Positions 19,849 to 28,620 of a stretch of DNA of 64,000 nt are shown in pieces; position 1 is the first letter of the stretch, and the number at the start of each line of letters is the position of its first letter. The translations under genes were made by a program, and so were the position numbers. The notes under the pieces were generated by a model. The model saw nothing but the letters and a program-made list of their open reading frames with translations, made no database searches and had not been told where the DNA came from. This stretch comes from Enterocloster lavalensis (GTDB lineage Bacteria > Bacillota > Clostridia > Lachnospirales > Lachnospiraceae): positions 143,949 to 207,948 of the forward strand of contig NZ_CABJCG010000012.1 in the NCBI RefSeq assembly GCF_902364025.1, written 5' to 3'.

Positions 19849-19927
19849 AAAAACAGTATAACACTGTAATGCGGTAAATTACAATGGGCGAAATGGAAAA
19901 TTTTTGTGAACTGTTTTCAAACGCTTC

Positions 19928-20896
19928 TCAGAGGGCAGCCCGGTATCCCGCCCGCGGATCCGGCTCCCGCTCCCGAAGCAGCGCGGCCACCGCAGCCTCG
20001 TACTCTCCCGCCGACTTCGCTTTCTTGATCTTCTTTCCGTACCGGTCCGCCTCCGGGAACATACAGATCAGATAGGTCCACATTTCCTTCATTTTGAACA
20101 GCACATTGCGTTCCTCCGGGATCGCACGGCAATAGCCCTCGTACAATGCCTGGTGGAAAGCCGCCAGACGGGAGGAGGTCAGGGGCGCTTCTTCCACGCC
20201 TCTTATCCGCTCCGCCAGGGCCGGGTTGGCCAGAAGCCCGCGGCCCAGCATAACGCTTCCCACAGACGGGAACCGGGCCGCCGCGCTGCGAAATGCCTCT
20301 GCGGTGAAGACGTCCCCATTGTAGCACAGGGGCGCCCTGCTCTCCTTCACCGCGTACCCGAAGGACTCCCAGTCCGGAGTATTTTTGTAAAAATCCGTCC
20401 GCAGCCTGGGGTGCACGGTCAGCTCGCGGATGGGATAGCGGTTGAAAATCTCCATCAGCTCGGGAAATTCCTCCGGCACGGCGATACCGATCCGGGTCTT
20501 GACGGAGATTTCCAGGTCCACCTCCTGAAAAATCTGGTCCAGAAAGCGGTTTAACGCCTCCTGCCTGGCCAGAAATCCGGCCCCCTTGTACTTGGAGACC
20601 ACGGTGCCGGAGGGGCAGCCCAGGTTTAAGTTCACCTCCCGGTAGCCTCTGGCCTTCATCTCGCCTGCGGCCCAGATAAAGTCCTCAGCGCGGTTGGTAA
20701 GAATCTGGGGCACCAGGGGAATCCCCTGGTTGTGCTCCGGCAGAACGTCCTTCTCCTCTTTCGCAGTAAATTTGTGGTTCTGATTGGGCGACAAAAAGGG
20801 AGTGAAATATTTGTCCACTCCGCCGAAGCAGGCGCGGTGGGCGTTCCGGTACACGTATCCTGTCAGCCCCTCCATGGGGGCAAAATATAGGTTCAT
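19928..20896 (-). CDS. dus: tRNA-dihydrouridine synthase
   Basis: The 322-residue FMN enzyme reduces uridines in tRNA D-loops. The N-terminal YFAPMEGLTGYVYRNA is the FMN-binding start, LNLGCPSGTVVSKYKGAGFL contains the catalytic Cys, and KTRIGI, LTVHPRLRTDFY and YNGDVF follow in the expected order. ATG at 20896 has GGAG nine bases upstream. It lies 23 bp after the XRE-cupin gene on the same strand, so the two may be cotranscribed. The paralogue class (DusA/B/C) is not resolved. Confidence 0.92.
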   Translation of the reverse strand: MNLYFAPMEGLTGYVYRNAHRACFGGVDKYFTPFLSPNQNHKFTAKEEKDVLPEHNQGIPLVPQILTNRAEDFIWAAGEMKARGYREVNLNLGCPSGTVVSKYKGAGFLARQEALNRFLDQIFQEVDLEISVKTRIGIAVPEEFPELMEIFNRYPIRELTVHPRLRTDFYKNTPDWESFGYAVKESRAPLCYNGDVFTAEAFRSAAARFPSVGSVMLGRGLLANPALAERIRGVEEAPLTSSRLAAFHQALYEGYCRAIPEERNVLFKMKEMWTYLICMFPEADRYGKKIKKAKSAGEYEAAVAALLREREPDPRAGYRAAL

Positions 20897-20918
20897 AGCG
20901 TTTTTCTCCAAACGATTG

Positions 20919-21470
20919 TCAGGGATTGTAAATGATCATGTGCAGCAACACCGGTTCCGCTCCGATATTTTTATAGGAATGGACCGCGTCGGCCTTAAAC
21001 CGTATGCTTTCCCCTTTCTCCACCTGAAAGCTCCGGCCTCCGGTGCAGATTTCAATTTTTCCTGAAAATATGGTAATAAACTCCGCGGCCCCTTTCAGAT
21101 GCGGTTCCGACTCCCAATAGCTCCCCTCCTCCAATTCCAGATAATACACCGCGAACCTGCGGTTTTCATCATCCGGAAAAATGGAGTAATTTTTCACCTT
21201 TCCCCCGTCCTCCAGCAGCGGCTGCAGGTCCGATGTTTTAACCAGTTCATACGGGCTTTTGGGGCGCACGGTGAGCGCGTCGAAGGGCACCTTCATTCCA
21301 TTTGAAATCTTCCACAGGGTGGATATGGTCGGATTGCCGCCGCCCCGCTCAATCTGCGCAAGCATGCTTTTGCTGACGCCGCTCAGCTTCGATAGCTCGT
21401 CCATGCTCAGCTTTCTCTCTTCCCGAAGCCTTTTTATATTTTTAGCGACGATTTGATTCATCTGATCCAA
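20919..21470 (-). CDS. XRE-family regulator with C-terminal cupin
   Basis: The 183-residue protein has an N-terminal helix-turn-helix (NIKRLREERKLSMDELSKLSG, then VSKSMLAQIERGGGNPTISTL) and a cupin sensor domain (PHLKGAAEFITIFSGKIEIC, VEKGESIRFKADAVHSY). Such proteins often sense small metabolites. TTG at 21470 is chosen because AGAGGAG lies seven bases upstream. ATGs at 21494 and 21506 lack ribosome sites and would overlap the promoter region. It is divergent from a LysE-type exporter across a dyad-rich region, so it probably controls that gene and itself. Confidence 0.82.
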   Translation of the reverse strand: MDQMNQIVAKNIKRLREERKLSMDELSKLSGVSKSMLAQIERGGGNPTISTLWKISNGMKVPFDALTVRPKSPYELVKTSDLQPLLEDGGKVKNYSIFPDDENRRFAVYYLELEEGSYWESEPHLKGAAEFITIFSGKIEICTGGRSFQVEKGESIRFKADAVHSYKNIGAEPVLLHMIIYNP

Positions 21471-21487
21471 AAAAGCACTCCTCTCTA

Positions 21488-21537
21488 TTGACATTATATT
21501 GCACATATTGTATTATTATATCGTGCATGTGCGATAT
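21488..21537 (+). promoter_or_regulatory. LysE promoter and candidate XRE-cupin operator
   Basis: Plus-strand TTGACA (21488-21493) and TATTAT (21511-21516) are 17 bp apart. They overlap and abut the dyad ATATCG...CGATAT (21518-21537), whose centre TGCATGTG repeats the nearby GCACATA motif. A minus-strand TATAAT at 21515-21520 overlaps the plus -10. A repressor bound here would block both directions. Confidence 0.6.
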
Positions 21538-21636
21538 AATATTCTTTTTGTACCATTATACAATTTCAAATCCTATTTGTAAAGGGAAACCGCGTAAGGA
21601 ATGCGCGTCCATGAACTCATCAGAAAGGGGTCAGAT

Positions 21637-22218
21637 ATGTTTCATTTATACGATTTTTTAATTTACTGTTTTATCACCGCCTACACGCCGGGAGCGAATA
21701 ACCTCCTCGCGATGAGCAATGCCATCCGGCTGGGTTTCCGGCGGAGCCTCCGCTTTCTCTTTGGGATTGTGGCCGGTTTTACAGCGGTTATGTTCCTCTG
21801 CACGGCCTTCAGCGCAACGCTCTATTCGCTGCTTCCGAAAGTGAAACTCGTCATGCAGATACTGGGCGCGGCCTACATGCTGTATCTGGCCCGGAAAGTC
21901 TGGAAAAGCTCCGCCGACCTGGAGACCGGAGGCGGAAAGGAAACCGGCTTCCTCTCGGGTATGGTGCTCCAGTTCGCGAATCCTAAAATCTATATCTATG
22001 CAATCACGGCGATGTCCCTGTACATACTGCCCGTATACCAAACAACGCTGTCCTTGGCCGGGTTCGCCGTCATACTCTCTCTGATCGGAGCCTCCGGTTG
22101 TTTTATATGGGCAATGTTTGGCGCCACGTTCTGTAAATTCTTTTCCAGGCACGCCAAACCGGTCAATACCGTGATGGCCCTTCTTCTGGTCTACTGCGCC
22201 GTTGCGCTCTTTCATTAG
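21637..22218 (+). CDS. LysE/RhtB-family amino-acid exporter
   Basis: The 193-residue protein has about six membrane helices and the family start YDFLIYCFITAYTPGANNLLAM, followed by GFRRSLRFLFGIVAGF and NPKIYIYAITAM. LysE/RhtB proteins export amino acids or related small molecules. ATG at 21637 has AAAGGGG six bases upstream. It is divergent from the XRE-cupin regulator, its probable controller, and is followed by a good terminator. The substrate is not known. Confidence 0.88.
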   Translation: MFHLYDFLIYCFITAYTPGANNLLAMSNAIRLGFRRSLRFLFGIVAGFTAVMFLCTAFSATLYSLLPKVKLVMQILGAAYMLYLARKVWKSSADLETGGGKETGFLSGMVLQFANPKIYIYAITAMSLYILPVYQTTLSLAGFAVILSLIGASGCFIWAMFGATFCKFFSRHAKPVNTVMALLLVYCAVALFH

Positions 22219-22226
22219 CATCGCAA

Positions 22227-22267
22227 TTTGCCCGCCTGCTTTTCACGGCAGACGGGCAAACATTTTT
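22227..22267. terminator. Terminator between lysE-type gene and dctM
   Basis: The stem TTTGCCCG/CGGGCAAA with an inner CCTGC/GGCAG is followed by ATTTTT on the plus strand. It separates convergent genes and has A-rich flanks for the minus strand too. Confidence 0.75.
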
Positions 22268-22276
22268 CATGGATGA

Positions 22277-23581
22277 TTATTTGATCAGCCCGGCCATGGT
22301 CGGAAGCGCCATGCTGACCGCCGGTATGTAGGTCACTAACACCAGGCCCACCAGGATGGAGGCGTAGTACATCAACATATAGGGCATCACCTTGGCCAGG
22401 GAGGTTTTTCCCACCTTGATGGCCACGAACAGGGTGTTGCCCACCGGGGGCGTGATGTTTCCGATGCACAGGTTGTACACCAGGATCAGGCCGAACTGCA
22501 CGGGGTGCATGCCAAAGGTCCTGACGATGGGCAGAAACAGCGGGGTGAAGATCAGGATGGCGGGCGTCACGTCCATAAAGGTGCCCGCGATCAGCAGGAT
22601 CACGTTCATGATCAGCAGGATGATCACCGGGCTGTTGGTCATGCCCAGGAGCGCCGCGCTGATGGCCTGGGGAATCTGGGTGAAGGCCATCACCCATCCC
22701 AGGATATTGGACACGCCGATGAGGAACACGATCATTCCGCTCATCTTGGCGCTGTCTACCAGAATTTTCCAAAAGCTCTTCCAGGTAATGTTCCGGTAGC
22801 AGATGCCCAGAACCAGGGCGTAGACCACGGCGATGGCCGAGCCCTCGGTGGCGGTAAACACTCCTGCGATGATTCCGCCGATAACCACCACGATCAGGGA
22901 CAGGGCGGGGATCGCCTTTAAGGTGGCGATTCCCAGCTGCTTCCAGTCAAATTTCCCCGGAGTGCCCGCATACCCCTTCTTGCGGGCAATGATCACCGCC
23001 ACCACCACGCAGCAGATGGCCCAGAGAATTCCCGGGATGTACCCGGCCAGAAACAGGGCGGCCACGGAGGTTCCCCCGGAAACCAGGGAGTAGGTGATGA
23101 GCGCGTTGCTGGGCGGGATCAGAAGGCCCGATGGGGCGCTTGATCCGTTGGTTGCGGCGCAGACGGCCCGCTCATAACCCTGTTTGTCCTCCCCCTCCTG
23201 GACCATGCTGCCCACGGCGGCCGCGGCTGCGGAGGCGGAACCGGAGATCGCGCCAAACAGCGCGTTGGCGCCCACGTTGGTGACCAGCAGGGCACCGGGA
23301 AGCTTGCCTAAGATGGCCAGCACAAAGTCCACCAGCCGTTTGGCGATGCCGCCCTGGTTCATCAGGTTGCCCGCCAGTACGAAAAAGGGGATGGCCGTCA
23401 GGCTGAATTTGCTCATGCCCACAAAAGTTCTCTGGGCCGCGGTCAGCACGGACACGTCCAGCGATACCATCTGTACGATGGCGGCCAGGGCGGAAATTCC
23501 GATCGCATAGGAGATCGGGACCCCTGCGATCAGCAGCACCGCCAACACAAGTATAATGATTGCCAAAGACTCCATTGCCAT
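22277..23581 (-). CDS. dctM: TRAP transporter large permease (DctM)
   Basis: The 434-residue protein has about twelve membrane helices and the DctM repeats: GAISGSASAAAAAVGSMVQ and GSSAPSGLLIPPSNALITYS in the first half, and DVTPAILIFTPLFLPI with NITPPVGNTLFVA in the second. It forms the ion-coupled channel of a tripartite transporter for organic acids. ATG at 23581 has GGAGG eight bases upstream and lies three bases after the dctQ stop. It is the last gene of dctP-dctQ-dctM. Confidence 0.95.
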   Translation of the reverse strand: MAMESLAIIILVLAVLLIAGVPISYAIGISALAAIVQMVSLDVSVLTAAQRTFVGMSKFSLTAIPFFVLAGNLMNQGGIAKRLVDFVLAILGKLPGALLVTNVGANALFGAISGSASAAAAAVGSMVQEGEDKQGYERAVCAATNGSSAPSGLLIPPSNALITYSLVSGGTSVAALFLAGYIPGILWAICCVVVAVIIARKKGYAGTPGKFDWKQLGIATLKAIPALSLIVVVIGGIIAGVFTATEGSAIAVVYALVLGICYRNITWKSFWKILVDSAKMSGMIVFLIGVSNILGWVMAFTQIPQAISAALLGMTNSPVIILLIMNVILLIAGTFMDVTPAILIFTPLFLPIVRTFGMHPVQFGLILVYNLCIGNITPPVGNTLFVAIKVGKTSLAKVMPYMLMYYASILVGLVLVTYIPAVSMALPTMAGLIK

Positions 23582-23584
23582 AAT

Positions 23585-24115
23585 TTACGCCTCCTCCTTT
23601 TTCAGATTGTCCACCAGGCTGTCCTCCTCGCTGGTGGGCAGAACGGGGATATTTCCCTTGACGATGTCGTAGATATTCATAGCCGTGTAAACCATGTTCA
23701 GCACTCCGCACAGCGGCAGTACGATGTAGAACACGCCGATGGCAACCCCGAGGGAGGAAGTCATCTGTCCCATGGCCAGGCTGGTGATCTGGACGCCGCC
23801 GAACACCAGGATGACGGCGGAGAAGGCGAAGGCCACCAACTCCGCAAAGATGGAAAATGCCATTTTAAGGCCGCCGGGCATCCGCTCCACGATGACCGGA
23901 ATATTCATGTGTCCCCGCTCGCTGGTCACCAGGCTGGCTCCCAGCAGGGCCATCCAGGCGAACAGATAAGACACCAGTTCCTCGGACCAGGAGGAGGGAT
24001 TTTGCAGCAGATACCGTGTGACAACCTGCCAACAGGTCAGAACGACCATGGCCAAAAAGCTCAGACCCGCCAGACCGTTCAGTAAATGTGTCAATGCGTT
24101 TCGCAACTGTTTCAT
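23585..24115 (-). CDS. dctQ: TRAP transporter small permease (DctQ)
   Basis: The 176-residue protein has four membrane helices with the family pattern LSFLAMVVLTCWQVVTRYLL and SWSEELVSYLFAWMALLGAS. It scaffolds the large subunit. The dctP stop and this ATG overlap as TGATG, with GGGGGG seven bases upstream, so translation is coupled. Confidence 0.93.
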   Translation of the reverse strand: MKQLRNALTHLLNGLAGLSFLAMVVLTCWQVVTRYLLQNPSSWSEELVSYLFAWMALLGASLVTSERGHMNIPVIVERMPGGLKMAFSIFAELVAFAFSAVILVFGGVQITSLAMGQMTSSLGVAIGVFYIVLPLCGVLNMVYTAMNIYDIVKGNIPVLPTSEEDSLVDNLKKEEA

Positions 24116-25158
24116 CACTTGTCCCCCCCTGTCTTTGTATCCGCCGGATACTGAAGATTGTAGACCTGAATCTGATCATAGATGGGCTGCAGCGCCGGAT
24201 TGTTGCCGATCACGGTCTCGTGCAGCGGCCTGCACGCCTCCACAAAGGGCTGCTGGTCCGGGTACACAAACTGCACCTGCTGGTCGTTCTGCGCCCGCTC
24301 CTTGGCGTTCTCCACGGCCTTCACCCACTCTTCCCGCTCCACCTGGTTCACCAGCTTAAAGCCCTCCTCGAACACGGCCCGGTCCTCCTCGGACAGGCTT
24401 TCCATGAAGGCGTTGTTGCCGATCAGGATGTCCGGCACCATCTGGTGCATGTCGTAGGAATAGTATTTGCAGATATCGCCGTGGCCGTTGTCGGTCAGGG
24501 CCATCTCATTGTTCTCCGCCCCGTCGATGATCCCGGACTGAAGCGCCGTGTAGACGTCGCCGAAGCCCATGGGCGTGGCGGAACCGCCCAGCAGCCGCAT
24601 CATCTCGATGTTGGTCGGGGACTGCTGCACGCGGATCTTAAGTCCCTTCAAGTCCCCGGGCTTCTCAATGGGTTTGTTGATGGTGTAAAAGTTCCGGGTG
24701 CCCGCGTCCAGCCAGGTCACGGCCGTGAAGCCCGCCTTCTTGGTGGAATCGAAAATCGGCTCCGTCACGTCCGGGTCGTCCATGGCCTTGTGGTAGGCCT
24801 CCGGGCTGGCGAACAGATAGGGCAGATTAAAAATCTCATAGTTCTTGCTGAATGCCTCCAGTATGGCGTTGCTGGCCACACAGAAGTCGATGGCTCCGGT
24901 CTGTGTCAGCTGCACCATGTCCGTCTGGGACCCCAAAAGCTCGCTGGGGTACACCTCCACCACGTACTTGTCCCCCAGCTTTTCATTGATAAAATCCTGA
25001 AACGCCGTGAGTGCGAGGTGGGTCGGATGGTTGGTGGACTGGTTGTGACCGATCCGGATGGTTCTCTTTTCCTGGGTGCTCCCGCAGCCGCTTAAGGTCA
25101 GACACGCAAGCGCAGCGCAGCAGGCCAGTGACAATACTTTTGTCAGTTTCCTCCTCAT
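24115..25158 (-). CDS. dctP: TRAP transporter substrate-binding lipoprotein (DctP)
   Basis: The 347-residue extracytoplasmic protein has a lipobox (ALACLTLSGCGS, Cys about 26) that anchors it outside the membrane. The DctP fold is shown by IRIGHNQSTNHPTHLALTAF, VEVYPSELLGSQTDMVQ, the ligand-binding Arg region LDAGTRNFYTINKPI, and LKIRVQQSPTNIEMMRLLGG. The Arg is the usual carboxylate clamp, so an organic acid (such as a C4-dicarboxylate, sugar acid or 2-oxo acid) is likely. ATG at 25158 follows GGAGGG. No catabolic genes flank it to name the substrate. Confidence 0.93.
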   Translation of the reverse strand: MRRKLTKVLSLACCAALACLTLSGCGSTQEKRTIRIGHNQSTNHPTHLALTAFQDFINEKLGDKYVVEVYPSELLGSQTDMVQLTQTGAIDFCVASNAILEAFSKNYEIFNLPYLFASPEAYHKAMDDPDVTEPIFDSTKKAGFTAVTWLDAGTRNFYTINKPIEKPGDLKGLKIRVQQSPTNIEMMRLLGGSATPMGFGDVYTALQSGIIDGAENNEMALTDNGHGDICKYYSYDMHQMVPDILIGNNAFMESLSEEDRAVFEEGFKLVNQVEREEWVKAVENAKERAQNDQQVQFVYPDQQPFVEACRPLHETVIGNNPALQPIYDQIQVYNLQYPADTKTGGDK

Positions 25159-25455
25159 AGTTTCATCCCTCCTGATGATTGCTTCTATCCTGTCCCGCTC
25201 CCCGGCGGAACCATTTCGATGGGGATTCTAACACAGGAAAAACTCTTTGAAAACCCTTTAAAACAAAGCTTAGCAGCATTCTAGCATATCTGGTAAAGAA
25301 TTAATTTTTGCCCCAAAAAGAGGACAAAATTTTCCACGTTGCGGGATTGGGGAATGTAGATTTCCAGCATGAAATATGTTTGTTAAAAAAGGGAGGACGC
25401 GGTGAAATGATCCGGCAACAAGCGCCCGCAGGCTGCTCCAGCGGCCCATTGCGTT

Positions 25456-25505
25456 CAAAATAAGCGCCGTCCGGCAGCTGGATTTCAGCTGCCGGACGGC
25501 GCTTA
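25456..25505 (-). terminator. 20-bp perfect-stem terminator after the SUFU-like gene
   Basis: A perfect 20-bp stem (TAAGCGCCGTCCGGCAGCTG and its complement) has a 5-nt loop and is followed on the minus strand by TTTTG. It lies 24 bp after the stop at 25529. The rest of 25159-25455 holds no gene. Confidence 0.85.
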
Positions 25506-25528
25506 AATTCTCTCGATTTACTTATATC

Positions 25529-26584
25529 CTAGATCAGGTTCCACCCTGCCGCCTCCCCGCCCTTTCGGGCGAGAATCCCCTCTTCTCCATGTTTCATCAC
25601 GTCCTCATACTCCCCGGCCGTCAGCAGCATGACCCACAGCAGGTTCACCGGCTCGCCCATAAAATCCGGGTAGGACGGTCCGCGGTCCACCGGGCACAGG
25701 GCGGGATTCAGCAACAGCACGGCGGCGTAACCCGGCGCGGCCTCGCAGGGAATCGTGTGCCCGTGCCCCAGCCATCCGATCTCCCGCCAGGGAAGGGCCG
25801 CCTGGGCTGCCACGTAGCTGAGCATGGCCCGCGCCCTGCCCTCGTCCGTGCCGGGCGGAAACGCGATCCCCAGCTCGAACCGGCGGTATTTCCACGAATC
25901 CTCCTGGAAATACTGCTCTATCTTCGGCTGGGACAACGCGCCGTTTCCCAGGGTGAAGGCGTAGCGGTTCCCGCCCTTCTCCCCGGTGACCAGCGCCCGG
26001 GGCGGGAACTGTCCGCCGTCGATGGCGAAATACTGCCGGTGGGGCCCGAAATAGTCTTCCAGCGCCGCCAGCTGTTCCCCCTGAAGCTCCTGGAAATAAT
26101 CCCCCGCCATAGCCTCCCAGTAAGCGCGGCTGCGGTCTGCTCTCAAAGACAGCGCCGGAAGGGCCGTTTTCAGCTCCCAGGCAAAGGGGCCAACCCCCTT
26201 GGCAAACAGAGAGTACCCCGGGAACTTCTCTCCCGCCCAGCCTGGAATCGCCGCAATCATCCGCTCGCCCTCGAAAAGAAAGGCAGCGTCCCCCTCCTCG
26301 AACCAGACGATGGACAGCCTGTCCCGATCCAGCTCTATGCCCCCGGGATCGTGGTCCACGTATTCCAGCGGCATCCGGGGCGCTTCCCCGCTGTCCATGG
26401 CGGCGTAATCCATCTCTTCCATGGCAGGCCGGCGGTTGCACACCCAGCAGCTTCTGATCTCCGCCATCTCCGTGCCCGGATAGACCCAGAGATAGAAATA
26501 GACTGTGCTGTCATTGGCTTCCACAAACGCCTGCATGTTGCAGAGCGGGGACCATTGCTCCAACAATGTTTCCGTGTCGTTCAT
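25529..26584 (-). CDS. SUFU-like domain protein of unknown function
   Basis: The 351-residue soluble protein is without signal peptide. The C-terminal 150 residues (FELGIAFPPG, PWREIGWLGHGHTIP, AVLLLNPALCP, NLLWVMLLTAGEYEDVMKHG) resemble bacterial suppressor-of-fused (SUFU) domains, which are frequent in immunity proteins and in polymorphic-toxin neighbourhoods. No toxin gene is adjacent. The N-terminal half is not recognised. ATG at 26584 is chosen because AGGGAGG lies nine bases upstream; the ATG at 26593 abuts it. The function remains open. Confidence 0.6.
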   Translation of the reverse strand: MNDTETLLEQWSPLCNMQAFVEANDSTVYFYLWVYPGTEMAEIRSCWVCNRRPAMEEMDYAAMDSGEAPRMPLEYVDHDPGGIELDRDRLSIVWFEEGDAAFLFEGERMIAAIPGWAGEKFPGYSLFAKGVGPFAWELKTALPALSLRADRSRAYWEAMAGDYFQELQGEQLAALEDYFGPHRQYFAIDGGQFPPRALVTGEKGGNRYAFTLGNGALSQPKIEQYFQEDSWKYRRFELGIAFPPGTDEGRARAMLSYVAAQAALPWREIGWLGHGHTIPCEAAPGYAAVLLLNPALCPVDRGPSYPDFMGEPVNLLWVMLLTAGEYEDVMKHGEEGILARKGGEAAGWNLI

Positions 26585-26627
26585 GTGATACATCCTCCCT
26601 CTGTTTTACTGCGGGTTCCGGCCGCGG

Positions 26628-27437
26628 TCACAGGTCAAAAAGCTCCTGCAAAACGGCCAGAATCCCCTCGTGATCATTGTCCGGGGCTGTAAGGGCCACG
26701 CGCTCCCGCACTTCCGCGGGGGCGTTGGCCATGGCGTAGCCTCTTCCTGCGGCCTGGAGCATTCCCACGTCGTTTAAGCCGTCTCCAAAGGCGATGGATT
26801 CCTCAACCGGGATGCCCAGCTTGGAGCAGAGCATACGGATTCCGGCGGATTTCATCACGGTCCCGTCCATAACCTCCAGATACTCCGGCTTGGATGCGCC
26901 CAGAGACAGCTGGGGATATACCTGGTGAATGCGCTCCTGGGCGCTGCGGATTTCCTCCGGCTCCCCCATCAGTAGAAATTTGTGCACGCCGCCCATGGCT
27001 GCAAACCGCTCGGCCACAGTCCCCACGGACGCCTTCAGGCCGGTGATGGCTTCCTCTCCCCGCACCCAGGGATTCCGGTCGTCATCCACCACCCACAAAC
27101 TGCCCCCGTAAGTATTGCAGCAGAGCTGTGGAAATTCCCGGTCGAACATGTCCTTGAGCGCAACCGCAAGCTCCAGACCGATTTTTTTCTCCGAGAGCAC
27201 ATTTCCCTCTGCATCCTGTATCAGGCCGCCGCTGAAACTCACCATCGGCGCATGATTCCCCAGTTCCCGCTTAATCGGCTCCATCCCCTCCGGGCTGCGC
27301 GCCGAGATCAGCACAAACGGAATCCCCCGCTGTTCCAGCTCAAGGATCGCTTCCCTGGTCTTTACCGGCACCCGGTTTTGGCTGTCCAGCAGCGTCCCGT
27401 CGATATCGCTGAATACGATTTTAAAATGTCCTGTCAT
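26628..27437 (-). CDS. Cof-type HAD phosphatase
   Basis: The 269-residue HAD protein has motif I FSDIDGTLLDS (nucleophile Asp), motif II VLISARS, a type IIB cap, motif III Lys in VMKSAG, and motif IV AFGDGLNDVGML. Cof-like enzymes dephosphorylate sugar phosphates, flavin precursors or pyridoxal phosphate. ATG at 27437 follows AGGAGG. It may be cotranscribed with the SUFU-like gene 43 bp downstream. Substrate unassigned. Confidence 0.9.
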   Translation of the reverse strand: MTGHFKIVFSDIDGTLLDSQNRVPVKTREAILELEQRGIPFVLISARSPEGMEPIKRELGNHAPMVSFSGGLIQDAEGNVLSEKKIGLELAVALKDMFDREFPQLCCNTYGGSLWVVDDDRNPWVRGEEAITGLKASVGTVAERFAAMGGVHKFLLMGEPEEIRSAQERIHQVYPQLSLGASKPEYLEVMDGTVMKSAGIRMLCSKLGIPVEESIAFGDGLNDVGMLQAAGRGYAMANAPAEVRERVALTAPDNDHEGILAVLQELFDL

Positions 27438-27665
27438 CACCTGTCCTCCTTCTGCCCGTCGCGTTTGTCCCCCGCTCCGGACATGTGTCCTATCTATCTT
27501 ACCATCACTGCGGTGTTTTGCAAAGTAAAAAGTGGTATCTGCGCGCTCCACGCTCTTCAAAAAACAGATTGCAGTTTCTCCCCGCAGCTTCTATAATAAA
27601 CCTATGTAACCGTGCGGTTCCCTCACCGCCACGAAACGAGACGTTAGAAAATGGAGAATTCACAG

Positions 27666-28607
27666 ATGAGCAGCTTTCTAGTGGCGGTAAACGCCGTCGT
27701 CCCCTTCCTGATCTACATTTCCTTCGGCTACGGAGTCCGGCGCAGCGGCCTGGCCGACGAGACCTTCCTCGGCCGGTTGAACCAGCTGGTATTTAAGGCA
27801 TTTTTTCCGATCCTGATGTTCAACAATCTGTACAAAATCGAGACCGGTTTTACGTTAAACCCCAAGCTGGTGGTATTTGCCGTCGCCGGTATTCTGATCC
27901 TGCAGGTTGTCCTGCTCCTTACCGTCCCCCGGCTGGTCCGGGAAAATCCCAAACGCGGTGTGATTATCCAGGCCATCTACCGCAGCAACTTCGTGCTCTT
28001 TGGCATTCCCCTGACCGCCAGCATCTACGGCGCGGGAGGCACCACCCTGGCGTCCATGATGATCGCCATCGTCATTCCCATCTACAACGTGACCGCAGTG
28101 TTCATTTTGGAGCTCTTCCGCGGCGGAAAGCCACGCCCGGCGGTTCTGCTGAAAAATGTGTGCACAAACCCGCTGATTCTGGGCGCTGCCGCGGGATTTG
28201 TGGCCTTTATTCTGGGGCTGCGCCTGCCCGCCTGTGTGGAGAAGCCCGTGGGGCAGTTTGCGGACCTGACCACCCCCTTAGCCCTCTTCGTGCTGGGCGG
28301 CACCATGCATTTTTCCTCCATCCGCGGCAATGCCAGGTATCTGGTGCCTGCGCTGGCGGTCAAACTGGTGCTGCTGCCCGCCGTGATCTTCGCCCTGGCG
28401 CTGGCTTTGGGCTTTGACAGCCTGGAGCGCTTCGTCCTCTTCACCATGTTCGCCACCCCCATCGCCGCCTCCTCCTACTCCATGGCGGAGAATATGGGCG
28501 GAGACGGCGAGCTGGCCGGCGAGTTCGTGGTTTTGAGCACCGCGGTATCCGTGATCACAATCTTTTTGTGGGTGTTTGTTCTCAGGGAAATGGGACTGGT
28601 CGGCTGA
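27666..28607 (+). CDS. AEC-family transporter (auxin efflux carrier fold)
   Basis: The 313-residue protein has about ten membrane helices. The N-terminal FLIYISFGYGVRRSGLAD, the middle RSNFVLFGIPLTASIYG and the C-terminal FTMFATPIAASSYSMAENMGGD are hallmarks of the family that includes malate/malonate permeases. ATG at 27666 has GGAG nine bases upstream; the ATG at 27651 has none. A terminator overlaps the stop codon. The substrate is probably an organic acid or amino acid. Confidence 0.88.
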   Translation: MSSFLVAVNAVVPFLIYISFGYGVRRSGLADETFLGRLNQLVFKAFFPILMFNNLYKIETGFTLNPKLVVFAVAGILILQVVLLLTVPRLVRENPKRGVIIQAIYRSNFVLFGIPLTASIYGAGGTTLASMMIAIVIPIYNVTAVFILELFRGGKPRPAVLLKNVCTNPLILGAAAGFVAFILGLRLPACVEKPVGQFADLTTPLALFVLGGTMHFSSIRGNARYLVPALAVKLVLLPAVIFALALALGFDSLERFVLFTMFATPIAASSYSMAENMGGDGELAGEFVVLSTAVSVITIFLWVFVLREMGLVG

Positions 28608-28620
28608 CCGGTCCTTTTTT
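28593..28620 (+). terminator. Terminator overlapping the end of the AEC gene
   Basis: The stem GGACTGGTC/GACCGGTCC with a 4-nt loop is followed by TTTTTT and includes the AEC stop codon. Its last bases reach the stop of the convergent CDF gene. Confidence 0.85.
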
